DNA of 62,331 bases from contig SCFE01000020.1 of the NCBI GenBank assembly GCA_004352715.1, forward strand, positions 1,349,659 through 1,411,989, read 5' to 3'. This DNA comes from Hofstenia miamia. Taxonomy: Eukaryota; Xenacoelomorpha; Acoela. The position numbers and the translations under genes are program-made. Under the pieces are notes generated by a model. That model was not told the DNA's origin and ran no database searches. It worked only from the letters and a program-made list of their open reading frames with translations. Below are positions 1-11,210 of this stretch, one piece after another (position 1 is the stretch's first letter; each line of letters starts with the position of its first letter).

Positions 1-640
1 TTCTTAATTTTTGTAGACAATTCATTCCAAAGACGGATTGAGGTATTAATAAAAGAATTTGTTTTTTCTTCAATTTTGCTTGCCTTATAACTAAGTGCGT
101 TTACTATGAAAATTTGGAGTTTTAAAATTAGGGAAATTTGTTGAATTGTAAGGAGCGAATTTTATGAGAATTTTGTAGAATATGTTTCATAAATTGTCAT
201 TATTGGCTTCGAAAAGTGCCTTTAGAATTCATTGTAAAGTGATCATTTTTTCTTCATACAGCCCAATGTAATATTAATTGTCCAATTTGTTTGTATTTCA
301 AATTTTCTGAGATAGTGTGTATCAATTCCTGCATATTATATGCAAGCATAATTTAGATGAGTTAAGACTATGGCATGAATAAACTAATTTCTGCATTAAT
401 ATTTGGAAGGTGAGAAAAATTACTTATTGCTGTAATTGTAACTGCCATTTTTTAATATGCTATCTAATTGCTTATGAAAATTTAAGTTGCTGTCGAAAAT
501 AACCGCTAGATAATTAAAATGAGAATTTTTTTTTATAGTTTCCTTATTGAAACGTAGTGTGAATTTGGATGTGTCCGTTTTACTATGTTTACTTTTTATT
601 ATACAAAATTGTGTTGTTGAAGCCATCCAGTATCTGTAAC
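1..640 (-). mobile_element. Non-LTR retrotransposon relic, RT C-terminal part
   Basis: The minus strand encodes the end of a jockey/CR1-type reverse transcriptase protein. Positions 626-420 read SKHSKTDTSKFTLRFN followed by HFNYLAVIFDSNLNF, the 'YLGV..D..L' thumb-region motif. Near positions 60-5 it reads NTSIRLWNELSTKIK, the 'WN.LP..I' ending common in these proteins. The frame is interrupted, so this is a dead fragment. The same relic is present in copy B at 29741-30380. Confidence 0.75.
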
Positions 641-1765
641 ATAAATAAAAAATTTATAAATTTGAACAAATTTAGTGTAGGAGGACAAAACTTTTCGATC
701 ACAATACAATAAATTCAAGGCATTAGGAATTAGCAGCAAACGATGGACAACCTTACTAATTTACTCACATAGGTCACGGCATGCTACGCTAGTTTAGTAG
801 ACCAAAAATATAACCATAATAATGTTTAACGGTAGCATAATGCTTAAATTTTAGGGAAACAAAATATATTTAAGTTACATGTCTATAACAGCAAAACAAA
901 TTTTGAAAGAGTTCATCATCGTAAACCAACAATTGCTTAAGTAATTAATTTCACCAGATCAACTATTCTGGTACAGAATTTAATTAAATCCATATCCAAA
1001 AAAATCATTTTAATACTATCGGCAATTATTAAAAAATATCAGTTGTGGTATTTTGAAAATTTCAATAAAATTATTCCAATGAAAATCCAATTGGAATCCA
1101 ATGAGTGGCTAATTTTCCTTGTCAAACAAATTCCAATGCAATCCCAATGTCCAATTGGAACCAAATTAGATTCCAATTCCAGTGGACAGGCCTGTAAATA
1201 GTGCATGAGCTTCATTATCAACCATTATATTAGAGCATATGCGCCTGGTTGAAATAATTGAAAAAGTTCTTGAACGCATAGTTGAATTAAAACTGTACTG
1301 GTAAAAGTAAATCGTCCTCAGGGGATTTTAATGGCAAAAAGAAGATATAACTAAAAAGTAAAATTTGGATCTACGAACAAATTTGAATTTAAGAATATGG
1401 TAATATTTCCGAAAACATTGGCGTAATAACATTTTAGCAAACTATAAAAAAGTTCTATTTTGATATGCCTTGCATGACAAGGCAAACATAATACCCTGCA
1501 TAATTTGTTGATATATATTAAAAATGTATTTAAAGCTATAGTTATAACTTAGAAAGTTAAATTATTAACAATGTAATACTTTTCATTCAGACAGGAGTAC
1601 CTATTGCAAAAAATTCAAAAATTGAAATTGTGAAAGTAAAGATAAGCTCTAAATAAGTTAACAGTGAAAATACACATCTCTGTAAAAATTAATCTGCTAA
1701 ATATTGCTTTGATAAGAACCATATCAAAAATCATTTCACTCCTGTCGCTCTTGTAACTTGGTAAT
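641..1765. other. Gene-free stretch upstream of Frizzled-domain gene A
   Basis: I see no coding region. Positions 1070-1185 hold a cluster of CCAATTGG and ATTCCAAT words in both orientations, which can form short hairpins; it is identical in copy B. From about 1444 to the start codon at 1766 the sequence differs strongly from copy B, although regions on both sides align well. This diverged block would contain the promoter, but no core element is clear enough to mark. Confidence 0.6.
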
Positions 1766-2155
1766 ATGTTCTGCTTGGCTTTCATTACAGTCTTAATTTT
1801 TCAAACTATAGCCTCTTCTCCTGATAATTGCACAACAATAGTTTGCGATACCTGCAAAGATGAACTTGATTATAGCTCTACTTCTCTCGATGCAGATGCT
1901 TATACTGATGTAATTGCAACTATTAAGAGGTGGAAACCACTCGAAGAAACTGATTGCTATTCGAATTTGAGGAAATTTCTCTGCGGAGCATATCTCCCAA
2001 GGTGTGGTGACGAAGCCAAGCCCTGCAATGCATTGTGTGTTGGAGCAAGAGATGGCTGTAGCCCAATAATGGAAAGAGCAAATTACTCTTGGCCTGAACG
2101 TTTCGATTGTGATACGTTTTCGTCATCTCCACAAAACTATTCAGTGTGTGTATAG
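1766..2155 (+). CDS. Secreted Frizzled-CRD-only protein, copy A
   Basis: A 129-residue, single-exon protein. Residues 1-18 form a hydrophobic signal peptide ending near ASS. The rest is one Frizzled cysteine-rich domain with ten cysteines in family spacing (22, 30, 64, 73, 80, 87, 91, 98, 115, 128) and the hallmark stretches LRKFLCGAYLPRC, CNALCVGARDGC and WPERFDC. N21, N106 and N124 are potential glycosylation sites. There is no transmembrane, netrin or other domain after the CRD, so it is expected to be secreted. CRDs of this family bind Wnt lipids, so a soluble Wnt-binding role is plausible but inferred. Copy A has one extra cysteine (C27) compared with copy B. The start was chosen because the signal peptide begins at this ATG. 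A close paralogue lies at 31507-31896. Confidence 0.88.
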   Translation: MFCLAFITVLIFQTIASSPDNCTTIVCDTCKDELDYSSTSLDADAYTDVIATIKRWKPLEETDCYSNLRKFLCGAYLPRCGDEAKPCNALCVGARDGCSPIMERANYSWPERFDCDTFSSSPQNYSVCV

Positions 2156-2169
2156 ATTCTAAAGAACTT

Positions 2170-3560
2170 ATATATTTTGAACTGAAGCATATTATCAATC
2201 GCTAAATTAGGAAATATATCATTTTTCATATGTGTAATTAATTTAAAACTATATTTTGCAAAAATAATAGGATTCAGTATATAATATTTAAAAGTTTTCT
2301 TTTTATGATCTTTACAGCAACACTTAGAATTCTAAAGTTATTAATGAATGATTTTTCCATAATTCTCTTTTTTACAGAGAATTGATTTCATATATCGAGT
2401 GCGTGTGCTTAGGTGTGCCATTGTACAGATATTCGGAAAATTTATCTTTTTATAGAAGTCAATATTGTTTACGATCCTATACAATGCTCTTAATACATTT
2501 ATATGAATTAGGCATTGAGGATTTCAGAAGTTTTTACTCATTGTTTTCTATTTATTATTATTAATAACAGAATAGCTGTTTGTTGCAAGTTTTATTGACC
2601 ATTTTAATTGTGTATTAATGTTCTTTGGGAAATCTTTATTTACATCCGCATAAAGTACATCTCATTATAAAGATGACTTAAGACTATAGCATGTATCAAT
2701 TGAATTTTAGCTTTTGTAGGTAGCTACTGAGATATGTTGCTGAGCGCTTTAATTGAAATATCCATTCTTTTAATGTTAATATTAAATTGCTTCTGAAAAG
2801 CAATTCCCAAGTACTTAAAATTGTCCAATTGATCCATTTGGGTGTTATGTAAATTTACTTGTGTTGAGAGCTATTTTGTGAATTTGCTCTTGATTTTATT
2901 TTACAAAATTGTCAGTCTTAGATGCTAAATATATTTACCAACATTCCCATTTTTCCTAATAAGTTCAATGCATGCAGAGTTTATCCATGATTTAGTTTTT
3001 TTTGTATTAAAAGAAATAGAATGTTGATTTTCAGGCTTCTCAGGACAGCAAATATCTAGGCAAAATTTGGAAATTTTTGTGAAGTTTTCAATCATTTGAT
3101 TAAATGTAGTTGGAAAATCGGAATTCCCAGTTTTTCAATTTTCAAGCAACACTTAAGAAATTTAATTTTTCACGTTTGATCTCTCCCTAATGTTTACCCA
3201 TTTTTGATTGGATTTAAAACCCTAAATATCAGCATTGTGATATGAGATTATAAGACAATGATCTGAAAATAGAAATTCAGAGCAGATATAGTCATATGAA
3301 GCTGTACTTTGAGATATTAGAAAATAGTCAATAACTGTTTCACTAGTAAGACTGTGAATTACTTGTTGTTTAGAAATATATTCCATTCAACATCATTAAG
3401 TTCCTCTTGGGTAGTACTGTCAATAATAAATCTTCTAATCTTTGTTGAACTTACACAGGATTTCATTAAGAGGGAACTACCCGGGATCATCTTATTGGTC
3501 ACGCAATCCATTATGAGAAAGAAACTTTAACTTGAAACACACTTTCTCCACTTTCATGTC
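2170..3560 (-). mobile_element. Degenerate non-LTR retrotransposon (endonuclease and RT tail pieces)
   Basis: Reading the minus strand from about 3460 gives the end of an apurinic-type endonuclease: FIIDSTTQEELNDVEWN, then ETVIDYFLISQS and a final SDHCLIIS, the SDH catalytic motif of EEP endonucleases. Further on are KSWINSACIELIRK (linker) and DNFKYLGIAFQKQ (RT thumb motif), then a C-terminal-type tail around 2550-2300. The RT palm with its YxDD motif is missing, so the copy is internally deleted as well as frame-broken. Its 3' end abuts the Frizzled-domain gene. Confidence 0.7.
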
Positions 3561-3597
3561 AACTTCGACAAACTGAATCATAAACAAAATTTTTGGA

Positions 3598-4080
3598 ATG
3601 ATTGACTCAAACAAAAGACTTAAAGAGAACTTCAATAAAATGTCAAACTTTTGTTACTTTTTGCAAAATTGTAGTAACAAACGGGTTTTCGTCTTGATCC
3701 ATTGGTACCAGAGAAGCATCAGTTTGTTTTTCTATGCGAATGGCATCCAAAATCTCATTATTGCAAAATTGATTAGCAATATCATCAGGATACTTTTGTA
3801 ATTCATAACTGTCATCTGTAATAATAATGCCGTGGCAGAACATAATTCCCTCATCCATCTTTCCATTTTTCAGAATATTCTCAATTTCGTCTTTTTTACT
3901 TTGATGCCAACTATTTTGACAGGACTATCTTCAAAAAATGTCAGAAATTCATCAACTCCACGAATTACAGTATGTGACTTTTGACGCCCTGTAAAACTTT
4001 ACAATGTAATACAGCCCCTACTCCATCCACTTCATCTTTGCCGTAAGCAGCTCCAAAAAATTCCTTGAAAACTGAATAAA
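3598..4080 (-). pseudogene. Fragment of a 'GKD.VDGVGA' repeat-associated protein
   Basis: The minus strand from about 4075 reads FFGAAYGKDEVDGVGAVLH in one frame, followed after a stop by RGVDEFLTFFEDSPVKIVG. Further downstream is an open run at 3858-3643. The 'HGKG..DG.GA' word recurs in uncharacterised animal proteins that I associate with repeats; this is from memory and I cannot place the family precisely. It is a relic in several frames and is present again at 33338-33820. Confidence 0.4.
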
Positions 4081-4445
4081 AAATATTTTTAAAAAAGTCT
4101 GAAGTGTACATATTAGATAGCGATTTCGAAATTGTTAGGTAGGGTAGTCAAAACCACCAATCAGATTTGTAATAATTTAACTTTGTGTATAATCATAATT
4201 TTCGTTACTTCACACGGCAAAATCAAAACATCAGAAATGCAAATTTACCTCATAAAGGGCGGTAAATAAGTATCAATTTTATTAAAATTAGCTGAACAGC
4301 AGAATTTAGACGCAAAAATGGGATACTGAACACAGCATCAAATACTATGTAACTTCATCACTAACTTAGTTACTCGTGTGACACGAATTTTTACAGAACT
4401 GGAAATACACAAAAATCTAAAATTATCACAAAAATCAATTGGATG

Positions 4446-4771
4446 CATTTAATATAATCTAATTTGCTCAAATGCGTAGCAAAAACCGCATGAAAATTCG
4501 TTAAACTTGTGAGGAGTTATGGAGAACTGAAACAAATCAATTTATCACAGTAATATTGGCTGCAGATTTCACTTGATAAAATGAAGTGATATCCAAAATT
4601 AAAACACATTATGCATTGAAGGGAGTTCCAAGCATCATTCGTTAGATATCGCTATGCACTTAATGTTATATTGCAACTTTATATTTCGATATGATACTAT
4701 AGTTCTGAATGATATTACCCTATAATAAAAACATTCATTCAAGGATTTCTACAACACTAATAGGATGAGAA
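4446..4771. other. Unassigned spacer
   Basis: AT-rich sequence just beyond the end of duplication copy A. I see no coding region, repeat ends or RNA gene. Confidence 0.5.
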
Positions 4772-4903
4772 CTGCACTTTTGTAATTGATCAATGCAGGA
4801 TAAACGTACACTAAGTCACAGTGAAATTCACTGAATGAGTAAATTTGTTTACGTGTTTTTCTCGCTTACATCCAGCCTGCATTGGTCAAATACAAAAGTG
4901 CAG
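4772..4903. repeat. Foldback (inverted-repeat) element, 132 bp
   Basis: Two 27-bp arms at 4772-4798 and 4877-4903 are inverted copies matching at 25 of 27 positions; both begin CTGCACTTTTGTA when read inward from outside. The loop at 4822-4870 resembles sequence at 53503-53560, so this is a dispersed family rather than a chance hairpin. No clear target duplication is seen. Confidence 0.7.
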
Positions 4904-4905
4904 GG

Positions 4906-5324
4906 TAGAGCTGGGCACCAGCTGGTTGAGCCGCTGCCAACATATTTTGCGTTAGCCAGCCGCCGGAAAATTTAGATGGCTGAGCCGATTGATAACTAAT
5001 ACTATATCAAGACAAACGAAATGTGTCATAAAAGGGAAACAGCACTTAATGTCGTTGATGTAGTAGGGACGTTTAACATTGATTAGGTTATGGTCTTTTT
5101 AATCAGATTGCTTGTAAGCGCATGATGAACCTTTCTGCAGATAGATGATGCTGAATGCATCATGTACGGTTTCTACAGGGCTATATTCCTCATATGGTTT
5201 CTATATGGAATATCATAGTCTAGTCCAATTCTATAGCTGTCACTCAGCCGGCTGCCCAGGCGCCGCCGACCTTATGCAATCTGCGTCGCCAGTAGTAGGC
5301 AGCTGACGGCGGCGCCCACCTCTT
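4906..5324. mobile_element. Probable hAT-type MITE with GC-rich ends
   Basis: The left end reads TAGAGCTGGGCACC and the right end, reverse-complemented, reads AAGAGGTGGGCGCCGCCG, a hAT-like terminal inverted repeat. The flanking 8-mers GTGCAGGG and GAGCAGCA agree at 5 of 8 positions, a weak trace of an 8-bp target duplication. The ends are strikingly GC-rich in an AT-rich region (4920-4990 and 5246-5320). No coding capacity is visible. The insertion lies directly against the right arm of the foldback element. Confidence 0.55.
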
Positions 5325-5599
5325 GAGCAGCACACAGGCTGTTAGTATTATAGAAATGTATGGTTAATTACAACTTAAAAATTTCGTAATGCTTACATTT
5401 CAATGTATTTTTTAGTTTGGGTTTGAGTTGTTAGGATCTTATTATGCTTGGGCGATGCGAGCTTTTTGAAATAGATTTAAATTTGATTAGCATTTAAAAT
5501 GTCGATTATCAATTCGAAATGATTCGATTATTGAAAACTAATCCTGTTTTAAACGTTTATTTCCTTTTTGCGCTTATAAACATAAGACTTCGAAAAGTG

Positions 5600-6420
5600 T
5601 TAGGGTGTTAGGCTCTGGAGATTGGCCAGGTCAGTCAGCAAGGATAGCAAACCCATTATTGTGGAAGAGGTTTTTCATTTCTTTTTAGGTATGACATGGA
5701 GCACCATCCTGCTGATATATTGAATCACTTGTAAGGAATGGCAAGAGTTCCTTTTCGAGAATCCGAGCATATTGAGAGCTTCAGAAAATACCAATAATGT
5801 GAAAAATTTTGCAAAGTTACACTTACATATTGCACCCATACCATTAAATACTTCCCACAATACTTCATGGTGAGGCAATAATTGGAATTTCTGCACAGGT
5901 GATCCCTTTATCAACATTCTTTTTGATGGGTATATCTCAAATCTTGACTCATCTGAAAATATAACATTAGACCAATGTTCAGATGAATTGTCTCTCATCA
6001 ACCTGGTCCACCTCAGCCGGAGTAATCTTTGCTTTGAGGCTAAGAATGGCTTTCTGGATTCCAGGAAAATCCCAATTTAGTACTTCTTCAGGATGTTTTG
6101 CACAGTTCTTGCTGTCACGAGGTGACCATCAGCCCATTCCTTGCAAAATTCCTCTGAAGTTTTCCTGGGATTTCGCTTTAAAAGCACATAAGAGCTGATT
6201 GGGAGGTTTTGGAGGTCTTCTTTGGCCTATCAAACTTTCGCTTGGTGGCAATGATGTTTTCAGAAGTGAAACGTCTGATGATATCTCCAACAGTACTTCA
6301 GGTCGCTCTACAAGTCGGGCTATATTATGTTATCTCATCCCTTCCAACAGTTTGGATGACAAGAGGTACATAACCAGGCACCATTTATCGCGATGAAAGA
6401 CTGTTCTTCGACATTTTTAA
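5600..6420 (-). pseudogene. Dead Tc1/mariner transposase copy
   Basis: Read on the minus strand, 6001-5675 includes HWSNVIFSDESRFEI, the Tc1-family motif around the second catalytic aspartate. Upstream (6420-6010) are helix-turn-helix-like remnants such as ARLVERPEVLLEI, and downstream are Tc1-like pieces in shifted frames. Several frameshifts and stops show that it is inactive. I could not find its terminal repeats. Confidence 0.65.
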
Positions 6421-8035
6421 TATAAATAGACTGAAAAAAGTTTAACTAATGAAATTATTTACAGATTTTCAGATTTAGTGTGAAGTGACTGAATACATTT
6501 TTCCAAGAAAATATTAACTAACCACAAACATTGTAACATTTCTTCTTGAGATTTAAAGTAAACAGTGATAATTATGTCTCAATATTAATGAATTCCTCTT
6601 TCTGCAACACCAAATCTGATTTAAAAATACCTATGAAATTCTTGGCTTCCATTTCTTAGAAATATTTATGACAAATTATGGGTAGACGAATTCTTTTTTC
6701 CAGTACTGTATTTAATCATTACTTGCGATCTACAATTTAATAATGCCTACAACAGACTTGAATTAAATTGCTTAATTTTTTAGGTATTGCTAAGGATTTG
6801 GAGTAGAATAGAAGTGTGGCAGCTTTTGTGAGCACAGGCTTATCCTAGTATTTGATAAACTAGATTGACTAATCTAAAATTGATTTTACAAGAATGCAAA
6901 TGACATAGATTAGTGAAAATTAATTTTATATATATGCATTCCTAGTATTTTGTCATTGGTATGCTGGTGCTTATTCCCAAAATGACAATATATCCCTCTA
7001 TAACAACCTATTAAATGAGATTGATTGTTTCATGCCATCAATATTTTTCGCATCATCTATGTGAAACATTTTCAGTACAAACATGTTTTTTTCAAAAGTT
7101 TTTTTCAGTGGTGATATGTCTTCCCTAATTCTTGCTATCATAATGTCAACATATGCTTACATTAGGCATTTTTCTCCAATTGTGCTACAATGACTATTTG
7201 TGATAAAATTGATACTTTTTTATCATTGACAAATCTGATTCTTGTAAAAGCATTGATATTTTTTCCCATACTAATGTTCAGATGACATGGGAAGTCAAAA
7301 TCCCAAGGCAATAACAACTAACCTAAACAGTTTTCTGTAAATAGACCACCCAAATTTTGTTCAAGTAATTGTCTTTAAGTTAGTGTAAAAAGGAAAGGAC
7401 ACTGTTGATCATGTTTTTCTGAAATGGTATTGTCTGTCTATTGGGACCAGCTTGAGGACAAATGTACACACTTGCTACTGATGCTGGAGTAATTTGCAGA
7501 GTACTGGCTCCCATATAATTTCAAATGGCTTTCTTACTAGATTCCAGTTAATTCAAACAAATTCAATTCTTGAAAGTTCATTGCATTAAAAATCAGTTTC
7601 TTTTTCATAAATTAAAAATTATCTAATTGCTAAAAAAACATGTTTACTTAGAAAATGAACTAATCAGAATATTCACTAACCAAATCGGAACGTCAGTCAT
7701 TTTGATAAAGCAAATACAGCCATTCATTGGTGTTAACCTTTTAGATCTTTTTCAAATCAAGTAGTGGTCAACCTTTCACAACTTTTTGATTAACCAATCT
7801 AAACTTTATGCACAAATCCGACCTGAAATCAATTGGTTTAATCAGGCGCAGATGTCACTCTCTAGTGCTGATGTGATTAAAGTTGCCCAGGAGGTGGTTC
7901 AGTCGGCTGCAACTAAAATAATATGACAAATGTTTAAGCAAATTTTTTACAAATATGCCCAATTAAATTAGCAAGGTTCTATGAATATTTATGTAAATGT
8001 TAGTTTCCACACAAGACAATGTAATTATTCTCCAC
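6421..8035. other. Gene-free stretch, with a repeated piece at 7727-7985
   Basis: I see no credible coding region. The segment 7727-7985 is repeated almost exactly at 15692-15951. At the first site it lies about 50 bp from the element start at 8036; at the second it directly abuts the element's target duplication at 15953. Confidence 0.7.
7727..7985 (+). repeat. Flank repeat, copy 1
   Basis: Starts TTGGTGTTAACC and ends GGTTCTATGAA; nearly identical to 15692-15951. Both copies lie beside the start of a Maverick-like element. It could be an allelic flank, a preferred insertion site or part of another repeat. It encodes nothing evident. Confidence 0.85.
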
Positions 8036-8500
8036 AGTAGTAATACAAAGGCAGATCCCTGGTCACAAACTGACCTTTTGTCCTCTGCTGATTCATCAAT
8101 ATTTGAGGAGTGGTTTATGTGAGCAATCTCTACTTGACAGGTGCTAATGTATTTTTTGACAACTGCTAATTGATTTGTGACACTTTTTTAATTGATTTTC
8201 ATGGTGATTCATATACATGTTGGGGCCAATTTAGTTTACACTGTTTTGATATAATGACTAATTTCATTTCATGTTAATATACATGGCTATATCACATGTT
8301 ACAATCACTTGCATGCATTACACCCATATATTTTATAATAACATTTCAAAAGAAATTTTCATATGATTCATTTGATTAACCATCACTACACACAATGTTT
8401 ACAGTGCAATTTGGGAACTTTCAAAAAACTGTATTTTGCTTTTGTCAATATACCCTATTAACATGTTTATCATATCATGTTTTTTCAACCAATGAATATT
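8036..8500. repeat. Terminal inverted repeat of element copy 1
   Basis: Matches the reverse complement of 24950-25447, including the shared run ACAACTGCTAATTGATTTG (near 8160) and ATTTCATTTCATGTTAATA (near 8262). The left part of the complete element (15959-16620) carries the same words, so these are true inverted termini. Confidence 0.8.
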
Positions 8501-8773
8501 TTTCATAAGTTCAATGTATTTCCAATGGCTGGTCAATCTATATATTCACCTCATTTCATCATATAAAATCATTATTTTTCTTCTACACAATTTTGTCTCT
8601 CACTTTTGGCAATGTCTGTTCATGGGGTAGCCTATTTGATGATCTATGCAGAACCATACCACCATTGCATGGGTATAACCTGCTAACACAGGAGATGATG
8701 TCACCATCACCTGCACCTGTAAAAAAAACACAAGAATCAACACAAACAAAGACGTCCTATAGTCAATAATAAT

Positions 8774-9133
8774 GTGATTGTCTTCCCCACCTCCAACACA
8801 AGCAAGGATGACCATGTTTTACAATGCTTAAACAATGTTAATTCCCAAACATCAACCTGTATTTTTTCAAATGCAAGTCCAGCTAGCAAACTACCAAAAA
8901 AACTCTGGCTAACAATTGTGGATGTTGAGAACATGAGATATGGTATCACAGTAAAGATAAGACTGGACAATGGTTTTTACTACTTCCTACCCAAATGTTA
9001 TGTCAATGCATAAGGTGAGAATTACAAGACTCTGGTGAATAGAAAACTATTTCACAATGATGACATTGAAATCCCAAGTGGTGGTGATAATGTATATGAT
9101 ATTGTATTAGAATTCAGTAAAATAAAAATATAG
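8774..9133 (+). pseudogene. Small element gene of the 'RYG...FLP' type, copy 1
   Basis: Translation gives about 80 residues, including VENMRYGITVKIRL and FYYFLPKCYVNA, then a stop at 9011-9013. The same frame continues with GENYKTLVNRKLFH to a terminal stop near 9133. The other copy (24344-24680, minus strand) has no stop at this point but is broken elsewhere, so the ancestral gene was probably about 120 residues. The pattern (V..RYG..V.I.L, then a short loop, then FLP) also occurs in the gene at 10884-11210. A small beta-rich, possibly nucleic-acid-binding fold is my inference; no function is established. Confidence 0.5.
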
Positions 9134-9354
9134 TATTGATTTCTACACATCCTTCTACATGTACAGTTTATAAAAATAATACTAGTAAAAAAATCATAAA
9201 TTACTAGTTATAGTGGTTTTACAATAAATTTCTTAAATTTACAATGATTATTAGCAAATGGTGATAACAATATACCTTTTGGAGTGTTCATTCAACATGC
9301 AAATTTAAAATAGTCTTGTATACAGTCTATAGAATTTCCCATGTTCTGTGGGTA

Positions 9355-9609
9355 CTAATAGCCATGATTGAGTAAATTTTCCACAGGCTGACTTAAAAAC
9401 TCGCAGTTCATTCTATCACATGAACAAAACACAGTTTCTTTTCTACCAGACATTTGCTCATTTGTTAGGTTTCTTTCTGTAAATTCGACATGATGGAAGT
9501 TATGTTGATACCAATTGAAAGCTTTCTGTAAATGTACTGGTAAACAGTCAAAATTCTCCTTTGATTGACACACTGTAATAATATAGAGTTTTTCATTGAT
9601 TAAAATCAA
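9355..9609 (-). pseudogene. Unknown small element gene, copy 1 (shortened)
   Basis: Homologous to the longer reading frame at 23845-24222. It begins with MILINEKLYIITV and keeps FNWYQHNFHHVEF and RKETVFCSCDRMNCEFLS. Compared with the other copy it has lost two internal segments (about 11 and 4 residues) and stops early after NHGY. I recognise no domain. Confidence 0.45.
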
Positions 9610-9718
9610 CAGTTCTTTAATGTAATAAATGCTATTTTATGCATTCCCTTGAATTTCAAAAAAAAACATTAGATTTCTTACATGATGCAATGACTAACAA
9701 CCAACTATCCAAATAGAA

Positions 9719-9779
9719 NNNNNNNNNNNNNNNNNNNNNNNNNNNNNNNNNNNNNNNNNNNNNNNNNNNNNNNNNNNNN
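9719..9779. other. Assembly gap (61 N)
   Basis: Run of N inside element copy 1; nothing can be said about its content. Confidence 0.99.
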
Positions 9780-10883
9780 AGTATTATTACCTCTCTGATT
9801 CAAACATTTGTTATTTTACAGGTTGAATATTGCACAATGCTAAACTTCATCACTCAGAGCCATTGTGTAATGCATGCTTTTACATTTAGCCCAAATTATA
9901 CACAATTGATGAATATAGATCTATATTCCGTCCTTTGCATACTATATCTTTGATTAATATTAATGTATGTTGAAATATACATCTATACAAAATATAAAAT
10001 GTTATACCCAAGTGTTGGGTTTTACATCTATGCATTATTTTCCTTAATGCAGTGTTGCATAATTAAAAATATTGTTACAATGAACATGTCATAACTATAT
10101 TAACAGAAGCAAATACATCAGTTTGCATAAAAAATAAAAACTTCATCAAAAAATTAATATTGTCAAAACATTTATTGTTTTCAATTATACCACTTTGCCA
10201 AAATCCTGACAATCAAAAATATAAACTTTGTCAAATAATTAATTTGCTCAACTTAGTTTTGTCAAAAATATTTTGTCGCTAGATGGCGACCAATAGAATC
10301 ACGTCATTACCACATGGCAAATGGTCACAGGTGTTATGAGAACTCAGTGTGTCCCACTGTAACAGGGTCTCCCCGTTAGCTTACTACTCAAATTTACTAA
10401 CACTATTTTGATATTGAAAATTGTAAGAAGTTTTTTATAACCAAATTTACTAATTGATATTATTGTTGTTGATGTAACCCATAATAAACACAAAATTTTT
10501 TTGTAATTTAAGCAAACAATAATTTTTACTAGTTTTAACACATTCTCATGAAAAACATGAATTTACTACTTTTTTGATATTTTAACTTGTGATAAGGCAA
10601 AAGCATATATTTTTTTTTGCAATTTAAGCAAACAATAATTTTAGCATTTACATGTATTTTTTTTAAGAATTTTACTAATGGTATTGTAACTCATAATAAA
10701 AGAGAGACTTTACGTTAAACATAGCTAATTTTACATAATTTAGCAAAAAAATAATCTATATGTATAATGGTCTAGATTTAATTACATGGGTGTTGTTAAT
10801 AATAAAAAATGTTTAGAATTCTACATGTCTAAATAAAACACAGTTGGAAAAAACTAAAATATATATTTACATCTAAATCAAAT
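9780..10883. other. Gene-free interior of element copy 1
   Basis: AT-rich sequence between small genes, partly alignable to 22810-23830 of the complete copy. I see no credible coding region. Confidence 0.5.
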
Positions 10884-11210
10884 CTATACACAAAAAGATA
10901 GTTTAACATAATGTCCACCTCCTAACACTCTTGTGACCTTTCCAACAATCATTAGAGGGATGTCTTTGTCTTTAATCAAGCAGGTATAGTGTCTGGGGAG
11001 ATAGAAGTATTCATTTCTATTAAGATTGATTTTTATAGTGTGACCATACCTTGTCTCCATTGAGCTCACATCCAACACCTCACGCCATTCCCTGATTTGG
11101 AGATCATGAGGTGAGACTCACTTACCATTAGGATTATCACCAACTTCCTGCATAATTTTCATCAGCTCTCCCCTCCTGTAAACTTCTTCATCAACCATAT
11201 TGCTTATTAA
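10884..11210 (-). pseudogene. Small element gene with 'ETRYG...YFYLPR' motif, copy 1
   Basis: Read from the ATG at 11210 it gives MVDEEVYRRGELMKIMQEVG, then one in-frame TGA after NPNGK. It continues without interruption through SMETRYGHTIKINL, EYFYLPRHYTC and GGGHYVKLSFCV to the stop at 10884-10886, about 108 codons. The other copy (22516-22807) has no stop there but carries a 22-base deletion and another stop. The RYG/FLP pattern and the ending G-H-Y-V-K-L link it to the genes at 8774 and 11743. Function unknown. Confidence 0.5.

Larger units (their letters stand above)
1..4445 (+). repeat. Direct 4.4 kb duplication, copy A
   Basis: This segment is repeated in the same orientation at 29741-34176 (offset 29740, shifting by a few bases after small indels). 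By eye 1-1443 is identical to its partner, about 1444-2155 is clearly diverged, and 2156-4445 has only scattered substitutions and a 9-base deletion in copy B near 4288. Similarity stops abruptly after AATTGGATG. The left border coincides with the window edge, and copy B begins directly after a (TA)n tract, so the true left end cannot be seen here. Confidence 0.95.
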
